Origin: Sulfitobacter sp.
Lineage (GTDB): Bacteria > Pseudomonadota > Alphaproteobacteria > Rhodobacterales > Rhodobacteraceae
Direction: 5' to 3'
Length of the DNA stretch: 16,093 bases
NCBI GenBank assembly: GCA_026421135.1
Contig: JAPKCR010000005.1
Coordinates: 1-16,093, forward strand
In this document: piece after piece, positions 6,871-14,962 of the stretch
How the letters are laid out: each line of letters starts with the position of its first letter
How positions within the stretch are numbered: position 1 is the first letter of the stretch
Program-made: the position numbers and the translations under genes
Notes under the pieces: model-generated
What the model was told of the DNA's origin: nothing
Seen by the model: the letters and a program-made list of their open reading frames with translations, nothing else
Database searches by the model: none

Positions 6871-7551
6871 ATGTCATCTCGATATCAACCCACATCGGCC
6901 TTGGGCCGGATCGTGAACGAGTTTGAGGAAACGGCGATTGCCGTGATCTTGGGCCTGATGACGATCATCACCTTTATCAACGTTGTCTTGCGCTATGGCT
7001 TTAACACAGGCCTGATCTGGGGCCTTGAGGCCGTGACCTTTTTGTTCGCGTGGCTAGTTCTTTTCGGGATGAGCTATGCCGTCAAGATCACCGCGCATCT
7101 GGGTGTTGATGCTGTCATCAACTTGTTTTCATCCCCTGTGCGCCGTGTGTTGGCATTGATCGCATCGGCGATTTGCATTTTCTACGCGATGCTTTTGCTC
7201 AAGGGCGCGTGGGATTATTGGGCACCCTTTGCGGGGCTTGATGCCACGTCGGGCCGCTGGTTCCCCACCGGTTTTGAAAACAGCCGCGATCAGGCTTGGT
7301 ATTCGACAGTCGATATGCCGATGCCGGAGTGGCTGCGTTTTATCGAAGCGTCGATGAACCAGGGTGAAGCGTATGAAAAGCTGCCGCGCTTTATCCCTTA
7401 TGTGATGCTGCCCATCGGCATGGCGTTGTTATTGTTCCGTTTTATTCAGGCGGGCGTGCGAATTTTCACCGGTGTCTCAACCAGTCTGATCGTCAGTCAC
7501 GAGGCCGAAGATGATATTGAAGCCGTCAAACACATGAACGTGGGAGAATAA
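6871..7551 (+). CDS. dctQ: TRAP transporter small membrane subunit DctQ
   Basis: This 226-residue protein is the small membrane subunit that joins DctM and helps dock the loaded binding protein. Four membrane helices are visible at about residues 20-42, 48-71, 92-112 and 174-194. The family stretch TFINVVLRYGF lies at the end of helix 1 and the WGLEAVTFLFAW motif in helix 2. A long loop of about 60 residues between helices 3 and 4 is rich in aromatic and acidic residues; the C4-dicarboxylate subfamily commonly has such an insertion. The ATG is preceded by GCGGAG about 6 bases upstream. The stop lies 4 bases before dctM, so the two are translationally close. Confidence 0.93.
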   Translation: MSSRYQPTSALGRIVNEFEETAIAVILGLMTIITFINVVLRYGFNTGLIWGLEAVTFLFAWLVLFGMSYAVKITAHLGVDAVINLFSSPVRRVLALIASAICIFYAMLLLKGAWDYWAPFAGLDATSGRWFPTGFENSRDQAWYSTVDMPMPEWLRFIEASMNQGEAYEKLPRFIPYVMLPIGMALLLFRFIQAGVRIFTGVSTSLIVSHEAEDDIEAVKHMNVGE

Positions 7552-7555
7552 GCGG

Positions 7556-8932
7556 ATGGAAGTCCTAGTTCTATTTATAATGATTATCGGCTTGATGCTG
7601 TTGGGCTTGCCCATCGCTGTCAGCCTTGGCTTTTCATCTATCGTATTCCTGCTGGTTCTGTCAGATTCGTCGCTTGCGTCAATTGCGCAGACGTTCTTTC
7701 AGGCGATGGCGGGGCACTATACCCTGCTGGCAATCCCGTTCTTTGTTCTGGCATCTTCATTCATGTCGACGGGCGGAGTGGCGAAACGGATCATCCGTTT
7801 CTCAATCGCATTGGTCGGGCATTTTCCGGGCGGTCTGGCGATTGCGGGGGTCTTTGCCTGTATGATGTTTGCGGCCCTGTCGGGGTCCTCGCCGGCCACT
7901 GTGGTTGCGATCGGCTCGATCGTGATCGCCGGTATGCGCGAAACGGGCTATACCAAAGAATTCGCGGCAGGGGTGATCGCCAACGCGGGCACCCTTGGCA
8001 TTTTGATCCCGCCGTCCATCGTGATGGTTGTGTATGCATCGGCCACAGATGTGTCCGTGGGTCGGATGTTTCTAGCGGGTGTGATCCCCGGCCTGATGGC
8101 GGGTTTCATGCTAATGCTGACGATCTATATCATGGCTCGTGTCAAAAAGCTGCCGCAGGGCGAATGGCGCGGTTGGGGCGAGGTCTTTGCCTCGGGTCGC
8201 GAAGCGGGCTGGGGCTTAATGCTGATCGTGATCATTCTGGGCGGCATCTATGGCGGTATCTTTACACCGACCGAAGCCGCCGCTGTGGCCGCTGTCTATG
8301 CGTTCTTTATTGCCTGTTTTGTCTACCGCGACATGGGGCCTTTGCACACCAAAGGCGAGGGTAACAATCTGTCACTGCTGCGCAAGCCATTGGCGCTGGT
8401 CACTGTGTTCTTTCACCGTGACGTTCGCGACACGCTGTTCGAGGCAGGCAAGTTGACCGTTACGCTGATGTTTATCATCGCCAACGCTCTGATCCTCAAG
8501 CACGTTTTGACAGACGAACAAATCCCTCAGCAGATTTCGGCAGTGATGTTGAACGCGGGCTTTGGACCGATCATGTTCCTGATCATCGTCAACGTGATCT
8601 TGCTGATCGGTGGCCAGTTCATGGAGCCGTCGGGCCTGTTGATCATTGTCGCACCCTTGGTGTTTCCTATCGCGATGGAGCTGGGCATCGACCCGATCCA
8701 TCTGGGCATCATCATGGTTGTTAACATGGAAATTGGGATGATCACGCCACCCGTTGGTCTGAACCTGTTCGTGACCTCGGGCGTGGCGAACATGCCGATG
8801 ATGAATGTGGTCAAAGCGGCCTTGCCGTTCACTGCCGTCCTGTTCGTGTTCCTCATTATGATCACCTACATCCCGATCATCTCGACTTGGTTGCCGACGC
8901 TGATGATGGGGCCGGAAATTCTGGTCCGGTAA
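7556..8932 (+). CDS. dctM: TRAP transporter large permease DctM
   Basis: This 458-residue protein is the transport channel of the Na+-coupled TRAP system. It is hydrophobic along nearly its whole length, enough for about 12 membrane helices. The two family signature stretches are present: AGTLGILIPPS in the first half and GMITPPVGLNLFV in the second, matching the inverted-repeat fold of the subunit. Compared with the common 425-440 residues it has a modest hydrophilic insertion near the middle (GPLHTKGEGNN to FFHRDVRD). The ribosome site GGGAGAA lies in the last codons of dctQ. The gene ends before a strong bidirectional terminator, which closes the operon. Confidence 0.95.
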   Translation: MEVLVLFIMIIGLMLLGLPIAVSLGFSSIVFLLVLSDSSLASIAQTFFQAMAGHYTLLAIPFFVLASSFMSTGGVAKRIIRFSIALVGHFPGGLAIAGVFACMMFAALSGSSPATVVAIGSIVIAGMRETGYTKEFAAGVIANAGTLGILIPPSIVMVVYASATDVSVGRMFLAGVIPGLMAGFMLMLTIYIMARVKKLPQGEWRGWGEVFASGREAGWGLMLIVIILGGIYGGIFTPTEAAAVAAVYAFFIACFVYRDMGPLHTKGEGNNLSLLRKPLALVTVFFHRDVRDTLFEAGKLTVTLMFIIANALILKHVLTDEQIPQQISAVMLNAGFGPIMFLIIVNVILLIGGQFMEPSGLLIIVAPLVFPIAMELGIDPIHLGIIMVVNMEIGMITPPVGLNLFVTSGVANMPMMNVVKAALPFTAVLFVFLIMITYIPIISTWLPTLMMGPEILVR

Positions 8933-8955
8933 TAAGAGCCTCAGATGTGAGACAG

Positions 8956-8992
8956 AAAAGGGCGGCATGTCAGATCGACGTGCCGCCCTTTT
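8956..8992. terminator. Bidirectional terminator between dctM and tpiA
   Basis: A 12-base perfect stem, AAAAGGGCGGCA (8956-8967) with TGCCGCCCTTTT (8981-8992), has A and T runs on the outer sides. It can stop transcription from dctM on the plus strand and from tpiA on the minus strand. It lies 23 bases from the dctM stop and 39 from the tpiA stop. Confidence 0.85.
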
Positions 8993-9031
8993 GCGTTTGT
9001 TGCGTAGTGAGTTTAATTTGCAAAATGAAGA

Positions 9032-9781
9032 TCAGGCCCGTGACAGCGCCTTGATGATGGGGGCAAAGTCAGCAGCCTTGAGGCTGGCACCGCCCACAAG
9101 GGCACCATCGACATTTTCAGCGGTAAAAATCTCGGCGGCATTTTCGGATTTAACGGATCCGCCATAAAGCAGCCGGATCGTGTCGCCCGTTTCTTGTCCA
9201 AAGCGGTCGTTCAGGCGGGCGCGGATGAAATCATGGACCTCAACAATTTGATCCAAGGTCGGGGTTTTGCCTGTCCCGATTGCCCAGATGGGCTCATAGG
9301 CGATGACGGAATTTTGGCCGCTAGCGTTTTCCGGCACTGATCCTGCTAATTGAGCTGCGATGACATCCAGCGTTTTGTCTTCCTCGCGATCTGCGCCGCT
9401 TTCGCCGATGCAAATGATCGCCGTCAAACCCGCGCCCCACGCAGCGCGCGTTTTTGCGGCGATGTCAGCGTTTGTCTCGTCGTGGGCATCGCGGCGTTCA
9501 GAATGGCCCAGGATCACATAGGTCGCGCCGGTGTCCGCAACCATCGGGGCCGAAATATCGCCCGTGTAGGCACCTGAAGCTTCGATATGGCAATCTTGCG
9601 CACCGATTGCGATTGCGGTGCCGCGCAACTTCTCACAGGCGAGATAGAGCAAGGGGGCAGGCGGACAAATCAGGGTTTCGGCGTCGCCAGGTTTCACATG
9701 CTTTGCCAGTTCAACCAGTTCGGACAACGCGCCAGCCGTGCCATTCATCTTCCAGTTTCCGGCGGCAAGTTTACGGCGCAT
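9032..9781 (-). CDS. tpiA: Triosephosphate isomerase
   Basis: This 249-residue enzyme interconverts dihydroxyacetone phosphate and glyceraldehyde 3-phosphate in the cytosol. All catalytic parts are in place: GNWKMNG with Lys11, GHSERR with the electrophile His93, AYEPIWAIGTGK with the base Glu163, and the phosphate-binding stretches LLYGGSV and GALVGGASL near the end. Length matches the family. The start MRRKLAAGNWK is typical and has AAAAGGG about 9 bases upstream. It is the last gene of a minus-strand series, 106 bases after the Fe-S carrier gene, and probably has its own promoter in that gap. A shared bidirectional terminator follows it. Confidence 0.97.
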   Translation of the reverse strand: MRRKLAAGNWKMNGTAGALSELVELAKHVKPGDAETLICPPAPLLYLACEKLRGTAIAIGAQDCHIEASGAYTGDISAPMVADTGATYVILGHSERRDAHDETNADIAAKTRAAWGAGLTAIICIGESGADREEDKTLDVIAAQLAGSVPENASGQNSVIAYEPIWAIGTGKTPTLDQIVEVHDFIRARLNDRFGQETGDTIRLLYGGSVKSENAAEIFTAENVDGALVGGASLKAADFAPIIKALSRA

Positions 9782-9887
9782 AGCGATATCCCTTTTGTTC
9801 TTTTACAATGGGATAGCACTGAGGCCTGAACGGAGCAACGACTAGGGTGGTGATGACCGCGCTAACATAACCCAAGGCGGGCGCGGT

Positions 9888-10232
9888 TTAGCCGAATTTG
9901 ATCGATTCACCGCAGCCGCAGGCCTCGGTCACATTCGGGTTGCGGAACTTGAAGCCGGATTCCAGCAGCGAAGTTTCATAATCGATCTCGGTCCCGAACA
10001 GGAACATCTGCGCCATCGGAGCGATCAACACCCGCGCGCCGTCTTGCTCGACGACTTCGTCATTGGCGTCGGGCTCGTTGACGTATTCCATGGTGTATTC
10101 CATGCCCGCACAGCCGCCTTTTTTGATGCCAATGCGCAACCCCGCATGGCCTGCCGACGTCATCAGTTTACTGATCTGCGTGGCGGCTTTGGGGGTTATT
10201 GTGACTGCTTGCTTACCTGGGATCGCGAACAT
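9888..10232 (-). CDS. A-type Fe-S cluster carrier (HesB/IscA/ErpA family)
   Basis: This 114-residue protein receives nascent Fe-S clusters and passes them to target enzymes. The three cluster-binding cysteines of the family are present: Cys41 in GGCAGMEY, and Cys105 and Cys107 in ACGCGES near the C-terminus. Two adjacent ATG codons at 10235 and 10232 are possible starts. The AGGAG at 10241-10245 gives spacings of 5 and 8 bases, and the second gives the common family start MFAIPGK. The frame stays open further upstream to 10385, but that part shows no family resemblance. Whether it corresponds to SufA, IscA or ErpA cannot be settled from sequence. It lies 235 bases downstream of sufT, with a hairpin between them, so it may have its own promoter. 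Confidence 0.93.
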   Translation of the reverse strand: MFAIPGKQAVTITPKAATQISKLMTSAGHAGLRIGIKKGGCAGMEYTMEYVNEPDANDEVVEQDGARVLIAPMAQMFLFGTEIDYETSLLESGFKFRNPNVTEACGCGESIKFG

Positions 10233-10396
10233 CATTGATACTCCTGTTAAGGCAAAGATAGGGGGTTCGGGGCGCATTCTCAAGCGGTAGCGAAGAAATT
10301 GACCAAAGCCGTGCTGCATTTCGATGCGGGGTGGTTGATGTGGCCCGACGGGGCGCGCTGCAATTGCGTCTGTCAGGTCGCGCACTTTGAAATGTA

Positions 10397-10428
10397 AACA
10401 TCCGGGAGCAGTGCCGCCGCCGGATGTT
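10397..10428 (-). terminator. Possible weak terminator after sufT
   Basis: AACATCCGG and CCGGATGTT are perfect 9-base arms around a 14-base loop, 43 bases after the sufT stop. On the minus strand the stem is followed by TACATTTC, a poor T-run. It could end sufT transcription or be a structural or regulatory element; on the plus strand there is no gene for it to serve. Confidence 0.4.
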
Positions 10429-10470
10429 AACTTTATGTGATGATATGGTCAGGGTCCTGCAAAGGAGGCC

Positions 10471-10833
10471 TTACATGAACCCGAGTTCAAGACGGGCCTC
10501 ATCCGACATCATGTCCATGCCCCAAGGCGGTTCCCATACCAGTTCGACATCGACGGTTTTTACACCGGGCAGGGGTTCGACGGCATCCGCGACCCAACCG
10601 GGCATCTCACCAGCAACCGGGCAACCGGGAGCGGTCAGCGACATTTTGATGTGCACTTCGCTTTCTGGATTGATATCAATGGTATAGATAAGGCCAAGCT
10701 CGTAAATATTGACCGGAATTTCTGGGTCATAGACTGAGCGGCAGGCCTCAACGATCTGCTCGTACAGCGGATGATCGGTGGTAGACGGTGCAATTAGCGG
10801 TGTACCCTCTAGGGGTTGGGTGCTCTCGGTCAT
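10471..10833 (-). CDS. sufT: Fe-S assembly protein SufT (DUF59/MIP18 family)
   Basis: This 120-residue protein belongs to the MIP18/DUF59 family that helps mature Fe-S proteins. The family marks are YDPEIPVNIYELGLIY in the first half and LTAPGCPVAGEMP with its conserved cysteine, followed by a VWEPPWGMDMMS stretch typical of the SufT branch. An N-terminal tail of about 20 polar residues precedes the domain. The ATG at 10833 is chosen because a GTGAGG lies just upstream and the extension to 10908 would run through a promoter-like AT-rich stretch. It follows the RimB-RimK fusion gene by 75 bases and precedes the A-type carrier gene. Two Fe-S assembly genes next to each other suggest a shared role; SufT proteins are mostly needed when demand for Fe-S clusters is high. 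Confidence 0.92.
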   Translation of the reverse strand: MTESTQPLEGTPLIAPSTTDHPLYEQIVEACRSVYDPEIPVNIYELGLIYTIDINPESEVHIKMSLTAPGCPVAGEMPGWVADAVEPLPGVKTVDVELVWEPPWGMDMMSDEARLELGFM

Positions 10834-10908
10834 CGGGTGCCTCACTTCTATTTCTGACCCTTTATATAGGGATTGGTGCGCCCAGCGTCCAGAGGGGCAT
10901 ATTCGCAA

Positions 10909-12291
10909 TCAGCCTTTGCGTTTGCGCACGGGCTGCGGCTTTACCCGCGCCTCGACCATATCATAGAGCATGCCTACGATATCTTTGCCGGTTGCCTTCT
11001 CGATCCCCTCAAAGCCGGGGGACGAATTCACCTCAAGCACCTTCGGCCCAGTCTCGGACCGCAGCAGGTCAACGCCAGCTTTGCCCAAACCGAAGGCCCG
11101 TGCCGCGCGCAGGGCCGTATCGCGTTCCTGCTTGGTGATCCGGACCACTTTGGCCGATCCGCCACGGTGCAGGTTCGATCTGAAATCGCCTTCCGCACCT
11201 GTGCGTTTCATCGCAGCGACGACCTTGCCGTCGATCACAAGACAGCGGATGTCTTCGCCGGCGGCTTCCTTAACGAAATCCTGCACCAGAAAGTTCGCCT
11301 TGAGGCCGCGGAACGCGTCAATCACTGACTCTGCGGCCTTTTTGGTTTCGGCCAGAACCACACCCTTGCCTTGGGTCGATTCCAGCAGTTTCACGATCAG
11401 CGGCGCGGTGCCCACAAGCGCCATCAAGTTCGACGTGTCCTTGGGCGATGCCGCAAATGCAGTCGTTGGCATACCGATTTTCTTGGACGCCAACACCTGA
11501 TGTGCGTGCAGCTTGTCACGGCTGGCCAGAATGCCGGCTGATCCGTTCACGCAATACGTGCCGATGGTTTCGAACTGGCGGATCACAGCACACCCATAGG
11601 GTGTTACCGATGCACCAATACGCGGGATTACAGCATCATAGCGGGGCAGGCGTTTACCGTCATAATGAACCTCGGGTGCCATCGCGTTTATCGCCATATA
11701 GCAGCGTGTAGTGTCGATCACTTCGACCGTATGACCGCGGGCCTCGCCGACTTCGACCAACCGCTGTGTGGAATAATTCCCTGCCTCGCGGCTAAGAACG
11801 GCAATGCGCAAAGCGCGTTTGGGGGCGGTGTGGCGCACGGCTGCGGAATGGTAAACATCATAGCTCAACTCGGGTTGCAGGCGTTTTTCGGTGGCGGAAA
11901 TAGTGATGTGATCCGTCAAGGCTTGCCGCCCTAACAACATCCGACTGGCCATGCCTGCGCGGTTGGTCAGGGTTACGTCGATCGGCCAGCTTTGTCCGGC
12001 CACATCCAATGTTGTCGAGATCACATAGCGCAATTCGGATTCGCCGTTGGATGACGTCACTTCGCGACGGTCGATTATCGGTGCCGAACAGGTGATAACG
12101 ATATCTTCATTGCCGGCGACAGGGTGCACATTGAACCGCACCTTGGGCTTGGCATCCGAACCGAACACCTCAATGTCATGAGCATGCAACGACGATGTCT
12201 TGGCACCTGTGTCGATCTTGGCTTTGATCGCGGGCAGGCCAAGGTCAGGCAGGGCAATCCACTCTTCCCAGCCGAAATTCAATTCTTCCAT
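10909..12291 (-). CDS. rimK: RimB-RimK fusion: retropepsin-like protease plus glutamate ligase
   Basis: This 460-residue protein joins two proteins that are usually separate. Residues 1-145 match the RimB family (PF05618, called ATP-dependent zinc protease), with the aspartic-protease-like [14 protein letters not shown] motif (Asp27-Thr-Gly) and [16 protein letters not shown] at 110-125. Residues 160-450 are a RimK-type ATP-grasp ligase: [13 protein letters not shown] at the start, ATP-binding Lys301 in [30 protein letters not shown], and the metal ligands in [10 protein letters not shown] (Glu420, Asn422). RimK adds glutamates to the C-terminus of ribosomal protein S6; in Pseudomonas, RimB removes them. 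The fusion would hold writer and eraser in one chain. The start at 12291 has GGAG 8 bases upstream. The basic tail [10 protein letters not shown] could bind RNA. S6 as substrate is inferred from the family. Confidence 0.9.
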   Translation of the reverse strand: MEELNFGWEEWIALPDLGLPAIKAKIDTGAKTSSLHAHDIEVFGSDAKPKVRFNVHPVAGNEDIVITCSAPIIDRREVTSSNGESELRYVISTTLDVAGQSWPIDVTLTNRAGMASRMLLGRQALTDHITISATEKRLQPELSYDVYHSAAVRHTAPKRALRIAVLSREAGNYSTQRLVEVGEARGHTVEVIDTTRCYMAINAMAPEVHYDGKRLPRYDAVIPRIGASVTPYGCAVIRQFETIGTYCVNGSAGILASRDKLHAHQVLASKKIGMPTTAFAASPKDTSNLMALVGTAPLIVKLLESTQGKGVVLAETKKAAESVIDAFRGLKANFLVQDFVKEAAGEDIRCLVIDGKVVAAMKRTGAEGDFRSNLHRGGSAKVVRITKQERDTALRAARAFGLGKAGVDLLRSETGPKVLEVNSSPGFEGIEKATGKDIVGMLYDMVEARVKPQPVRKRKG

Positions 12292-12392
12292 ACCACATAC
12301 TCCGCCACCGATGAATCCATGCAGCCGCCTAGCAGGTCACTTGGTGCTTCTCAAGCCGTGACGCAGTGCTTCCAGATGATGAAACATCTTGA

Positions 12393-12410
12393 GGTACGGG
12401 GCCCCGTGCC
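12393..12410. repeat. GC-rich palindrome between nfeD and rimBK
   Basis: GGTACGGGGCCCCGTGCC contains a perfect 12-base palindrome (ACGGGGCCCCGT) and pairs over 18 bases on the plus strand if one G-T pair is allowed. No T-run lies on either side, so it is a poor terminator. It lies 102 bases upstream of rimBK and could be a protein-binding site or a transcript structure. Confidence 0.35.
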
Positions 12411-12445
12411 CTGAGGGATGGGTGTATGAATTGGAAGCAGAGAAT

Positions 12446-12724
12446 CTAATCTTCGTTAATATCGCGTGTCACAATTCGCGCACCGCTCGATTGTTTGCGA
12501 AAAAGAACGCGCAATATAATCCACGCGGCCAGTGATAGGCCCGCAAATAGCGCCAAGAAGAATGACGTATTGGGATCCGGAAATATCAGCACAATGGGCA
12601 CCATGCCCAATGCGCCCAAAGCAAAGCCCAGAAAGATATTGCCGGGAAGCAGAATCTCGATCACGCCCAACAAAAGCGCGATCGACACCCAGACCCACCA
12701 CAGTGTCAGATAGTCCATTAGCAT
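12446..12724 (-). CDS. Short NfeD-like membrane protein
   Basis: This 92-residue protein has three hydrophobic segments at about residues 7-26, 29-48 and 54-72 with the family stretch LLGVIEILLPGNIFLGFALGA. It ends about 15 residues after the last helix. Many NfeD partners of SPFH proteins run on into a soluble OB-fold domain, and that domain is missing here; nothing after the stop looks like a lost continuation, so the short form seems natural. The start overlaps the stop of the SPFH gene as TGATG, implying coupled translation; an ATG two codons later is an alternative. SPFH and NfeD proteins are linked so often that a joint membrane-domain complex is the likely role. Confidence 0.88.
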   Translation of the reverse strand: MLMDYLTLWWVWVSIALLLGVIEILLPGNIFLGFALGALGMVPIVLIFPDPNTSFFLALFAGLSLAAWIILRVLFRKQSSGARIVTRDINED

Positions 12725-13617
12725 CAGCCACGCCCTTTCAGCAGTTTGAACGCATCACCAAAGGCTTCAAGCGCTTGGGCAGGGACAACGATTGTCTGGT
12801 TTCCCGCACCGGCCCCAAGCGCATTCAGCGCCTCTACCTGTTTCAGAGCGATCTGGTATTGCGCCGCCTCAAGCCCGTTCTCGCCGATCGCTGTCGCCAC
12901 CACTTGTGTGGCATAGGCTTCGGCGTCGGCCAGCACGCGGCGGGCTTTGGCGGTTTGTTCTGACGCATAAAGCTCCGCATCGGCGGCCAGTTCCACGGCG
13001 CGTTTCTTGCCCTCGGCCTCGGTCACTTGGGCGCGACGTGCTCGTTCTGCGTTCAACTGCTGCATCATCGCGGCGCGGGTGGCCGCATCAAGGTTCACGT
13101 CCAGAATTTCCGCGCGGGTGACTTCGATCCCCCAGTTATCGACCGCATCTTCGACCAACAGCTTGATCGTGGTGATCAATGCGGTGCGGTTCGACTGCAC
13201 CTCGTCCAGATCCATCTTGCCGATTTCGGCGCGCACAATGCCAGCAACGGTTGTGGCGATAGCAGAATCAATATCGCGGATGCGGTACACGGTTTTTTCA
13301 GGCTCGGTGATGCGGTAGAACACCGATGTATCGACCTGCACCAACACGTTGTCGCGAGTGATTGCGTCTTGGCTGGCAGTGGGCAATTGCCGTTCCAAGA
13401 TCGAGATTTTATGCGCGATTTTGTCGATAAATGGCACGATCATATTGATGCCTGGGCCCATAACAGCCCGCAACCGGCCGAACCGTTCCACCACATGCTG
13501 TTCCGACTGCGGGACGATCTTGACCCCTTTGACGATCAGAATAACGAGCAAAAGTGCTAATAGAACGAGTGGCAAATTGCTTTGAAGCAGATCGAGCAAG
13601 ATTTCTTCGATAGGCAC
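12724..13617 (-). CDS. SPFH/band 7 (stomatin-like, QmcA type) membrane protein
   Basis: This 297-residue protein is anchored by one N-terminal helix at about residues 13-31. A band 7/SPFH domain follows at about 35-200, with VVERFGRLRAVMGPGINMIVPFID and TRDNVLVQVDTSVFYRI as family stretches. A long charged, alanine-rich coiled coil (about 205-265: AERARRAQVTEAEGKKRA onward) drives oligomer formation. Such proteins form large rings or scaffolds in the inner membrane and affect membrane proteases and microdomains. The start is taken as GTG at 13617, because AAAGGAG lies 8 bases before it and because the further in-frame ATG at 13686 would add a tail without family resemblance. It is co-transcribed with the NfeD gene and divergent from tgt. 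Confidence 0.92.
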   Translation of the reverse strand: MPIEEILLDLLQSNLPLVLLALLLVILIVKGVKIVPQSEQHVVERFGRLRAVMGPGINMIVPFIDKIAHKISILERQLPTASQDAITRDNVLVQVDTSVFYRITEPEKTVYRIRDIDSAIATTVAGIVRAEIGKMDLDEVQSNRTALITTIKLLVEDAVDNWGIEVTRAEILDVNLDAATRAAMMQQLNAERARRAQVTEAEGKKRAVELAADAELYASEQTAKARRVLADAEAYATQVVATAIGENGLEAAQYQIALKQVEALNALGAGAGNQTIVVPAQALEAFGDAFKLLKGRG

Positions 13618-13625
13618 GGGGTGCT

Positions 13626-13632
13626 CTCCTTT
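13626..13632 (-). promoter_or_regulatory. Ribosome site that fixes the GTG start of the SPFH gene
   Basis: AAAGGAG on the minus strand lies 8 bases upstream of GTG at 13617-13615. No comparable site precedes the ATG at 13686, so the GTG is the better start. Confidence 0.75.
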
Positions 13633-13691
13633 AAGATGCGCGTTTTGGGCAGTTTCTGCGATCCCGCAGCAAAAGCAAAGAGCCATCGTGA

Positions 13692-13720
13692 TTGCACGCG
13701 ATTGCGCGACATCCTATAGG
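13692..13720 (+). promoter_or_regulatory. Candidate tgt promoter
   Basis: TTGCAC (13692-13697) and TATAGG (13715-13720) are separated by exactly 17 bases. The tgt ATG begins 8 bases after the -10 element, so a transcript starting at the usual distance would have almost no leader. This agrees with the lack of a ribosome site before the ATG. Confidence 0.4.
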
Positions 13721-13727
13721 CGCTGTC

Positions 13728-14855
13728 ATGGAAAAATTCTCATTTGATCTTCAGGCGCGTGACGGGTCAGCCCGAACCGGCGTCATCTCGACCCCGCGAG
13801 GCGAAATTCGCACGCCAGCATTCATGCCGGTGGGAACCGCGGCCACCGTCAAGGCGATGCTGCCCGAAAGCGTTGCCGCCACGGGGGCGGATATTTTGCT
13901 GGGTAATACGTATCATTTGATGCTGCGCCCCACGGCAGAGCGGATCGACCGATTGGGTGGTCTGCACAAGTTTATGAACTGGGACAAGCCGATCTTGACC
14001 GATTCAGGCGGCTTTCAGGTGATGAGCCTGTCCGATCTGCGCAAGCTGACGGAAAAAGGTGTGACCTTCAAAAGCCACATCGACGGTTCCAAACATGAAC
14101 TGACGCCAGAGCGGTCGATGGAGATTCAAAAGCTGCTCGGCTCTGACATTGTAATGTGTTTTGATGAATGCCCCGCGTTGCCGGCCGACCGCGATCGGAT
14201 CGCCGAATCCATGCGTCTGTCGATGCGGTGGGCCGCGCGCAGCCGCGATGCCTTTGGCGACCGTCCGGGCCATGCCCTGTTCGGCATCCAGCAAGGCGGG
14301 CTTGAGCAGGATTTCCGCGAGGAAAGTGCCAAAGCGCTGATTGACGTGGGCTTTGACGGATACGCCGTGGGTGGTTTGGCTGTGGGCGAGGGGCAAGAGG
14401 CGATGTTTGGCTGTCTTGATTTCGCGACCGACATGCTGCCAGTGGATCGTCCACGCTATCTGATGGGGGTGGGCAAGCCCGATGACATCGTGGGGGCCGT
14501 CGCACGCGGCATTGACATGATGGACTGCGTTTTGCCGTCGCGGTCGGGCCGAACAGGTCAGGTGTTCACGCGTCACGGCGTAGTGAACATCAAAAACGCC
14601 CGCCATGCAGACGATCCGCGCCCGCTGGACGAAGACTGCACATGCCCGGCCTGTTCAAGCTACAGCCGTGCCTATTTGCACCACGTCTTCCGCAGTCAAG
14701 AAATGATCTCTGGGATGCTGCTGACCTGGCACAACCTGCATTACTTTCAGGAAATCATGGCTGGTATGCGCGCTGCAATTGCCTCTGGCACGTTTTCTGC
14801 ATGGCAGGCTGATTTTCATACGCAAAGGGCGCAAGGCGATATAGAGCCGCTTTGA
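13728..14855 (+). CDS. tgt: tRNA-guanine transglycosylase
   Basis: This 375-residue enzyme swaps guanine at position 34 of tRNAs with GUN anticodons for the queuosine precursor preQ1. Length matches the E. coli enzyme. The active-site stretches are present: [11 protein letters not shown] with Asp92, FDECPAL at 145-151, the substrate-binding GGLAVGE at 215-221, and [15 protein letters not shown] at 261-275, which holds the nucleophilic aspartate. The zinc site is complete as Cys304, Cys306, Cys309 and His335. The start at 13728 (MEKFSF) is preferred over an upstream in-frame start at 13692, which would overlap the likely promoter. No other queuosine gene is in the window. It is divergent from the SPFH gene. 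Confidence 0.97.
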   Translation: MEKFSFDLQARDGSARTGVISTPRGEIRTPAFMPVGTAATVKAMLPESVAATGADILLGNTYHLMLRPTAERIDRLGGLHKFMNWDKPILTDSGGFQVMSLSDLRKLTEKGVTFKSHIDGSKHELTPERSMEIQKLLGSDIVMCFDECPALPADRDRIAESMRLSMRWAARSRDAFGDRPGHALFGIQQGGLEQDFREESAKALIDVGFDGYAVGGLAVGEGQEAMFGCLDFATDMLPVDRPRYLMGVGKPDDIVGAVARGIDMMDCVLPSRSGRTGQVFTRHGVVNIKNARHADDPRPLDEDCTCPACSSYSRAYLHHVFRSQEMISGMLLTWHNLHYFQEIMAGMRAAIASGTFSAWQADFHTQRAQGDIEPL

Positions 14856-14962
14856 AGTTTCAACCGGTGTGGTGAAAAATAAAGTTGTGAACCAATCCTT
14901 GTCGCGGCGCGTCTTTTGGTTAGCTGATGAAAACAAGAAATAACAAAGAACGGACACATTCC

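Noticed and set aside
8372..8968. Minus-strand frame rich in His, Asp and Gln
   Set aside because: Low-complexity shadow of the hydrophobic dctM coding sequence, in which antisense codons become charged or polar.
9856..9887. Inverted repeat ACCGCGC/GCGCGGT just after the Fe-S carrier stop, considered as a terminator
   Set aside because: The loop is 18 bases and no T-run follows on the minus strand; too weak to call.
12300..12445. Search for a tRNA or small RNA between nfeD and rimBK
   Set aside because: No cloverleaf or tRNA motifs were found; only a GC palindrome and a small AGATG/CATCT hairpin are present.
14890..14921. AACCAA/TTGGTT inverted repeat between tgt and the ene-reductase gene
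   Set aside because: Arms of six bases around a 20-base loop are expected often by chance, and no regulator gene is nearby.
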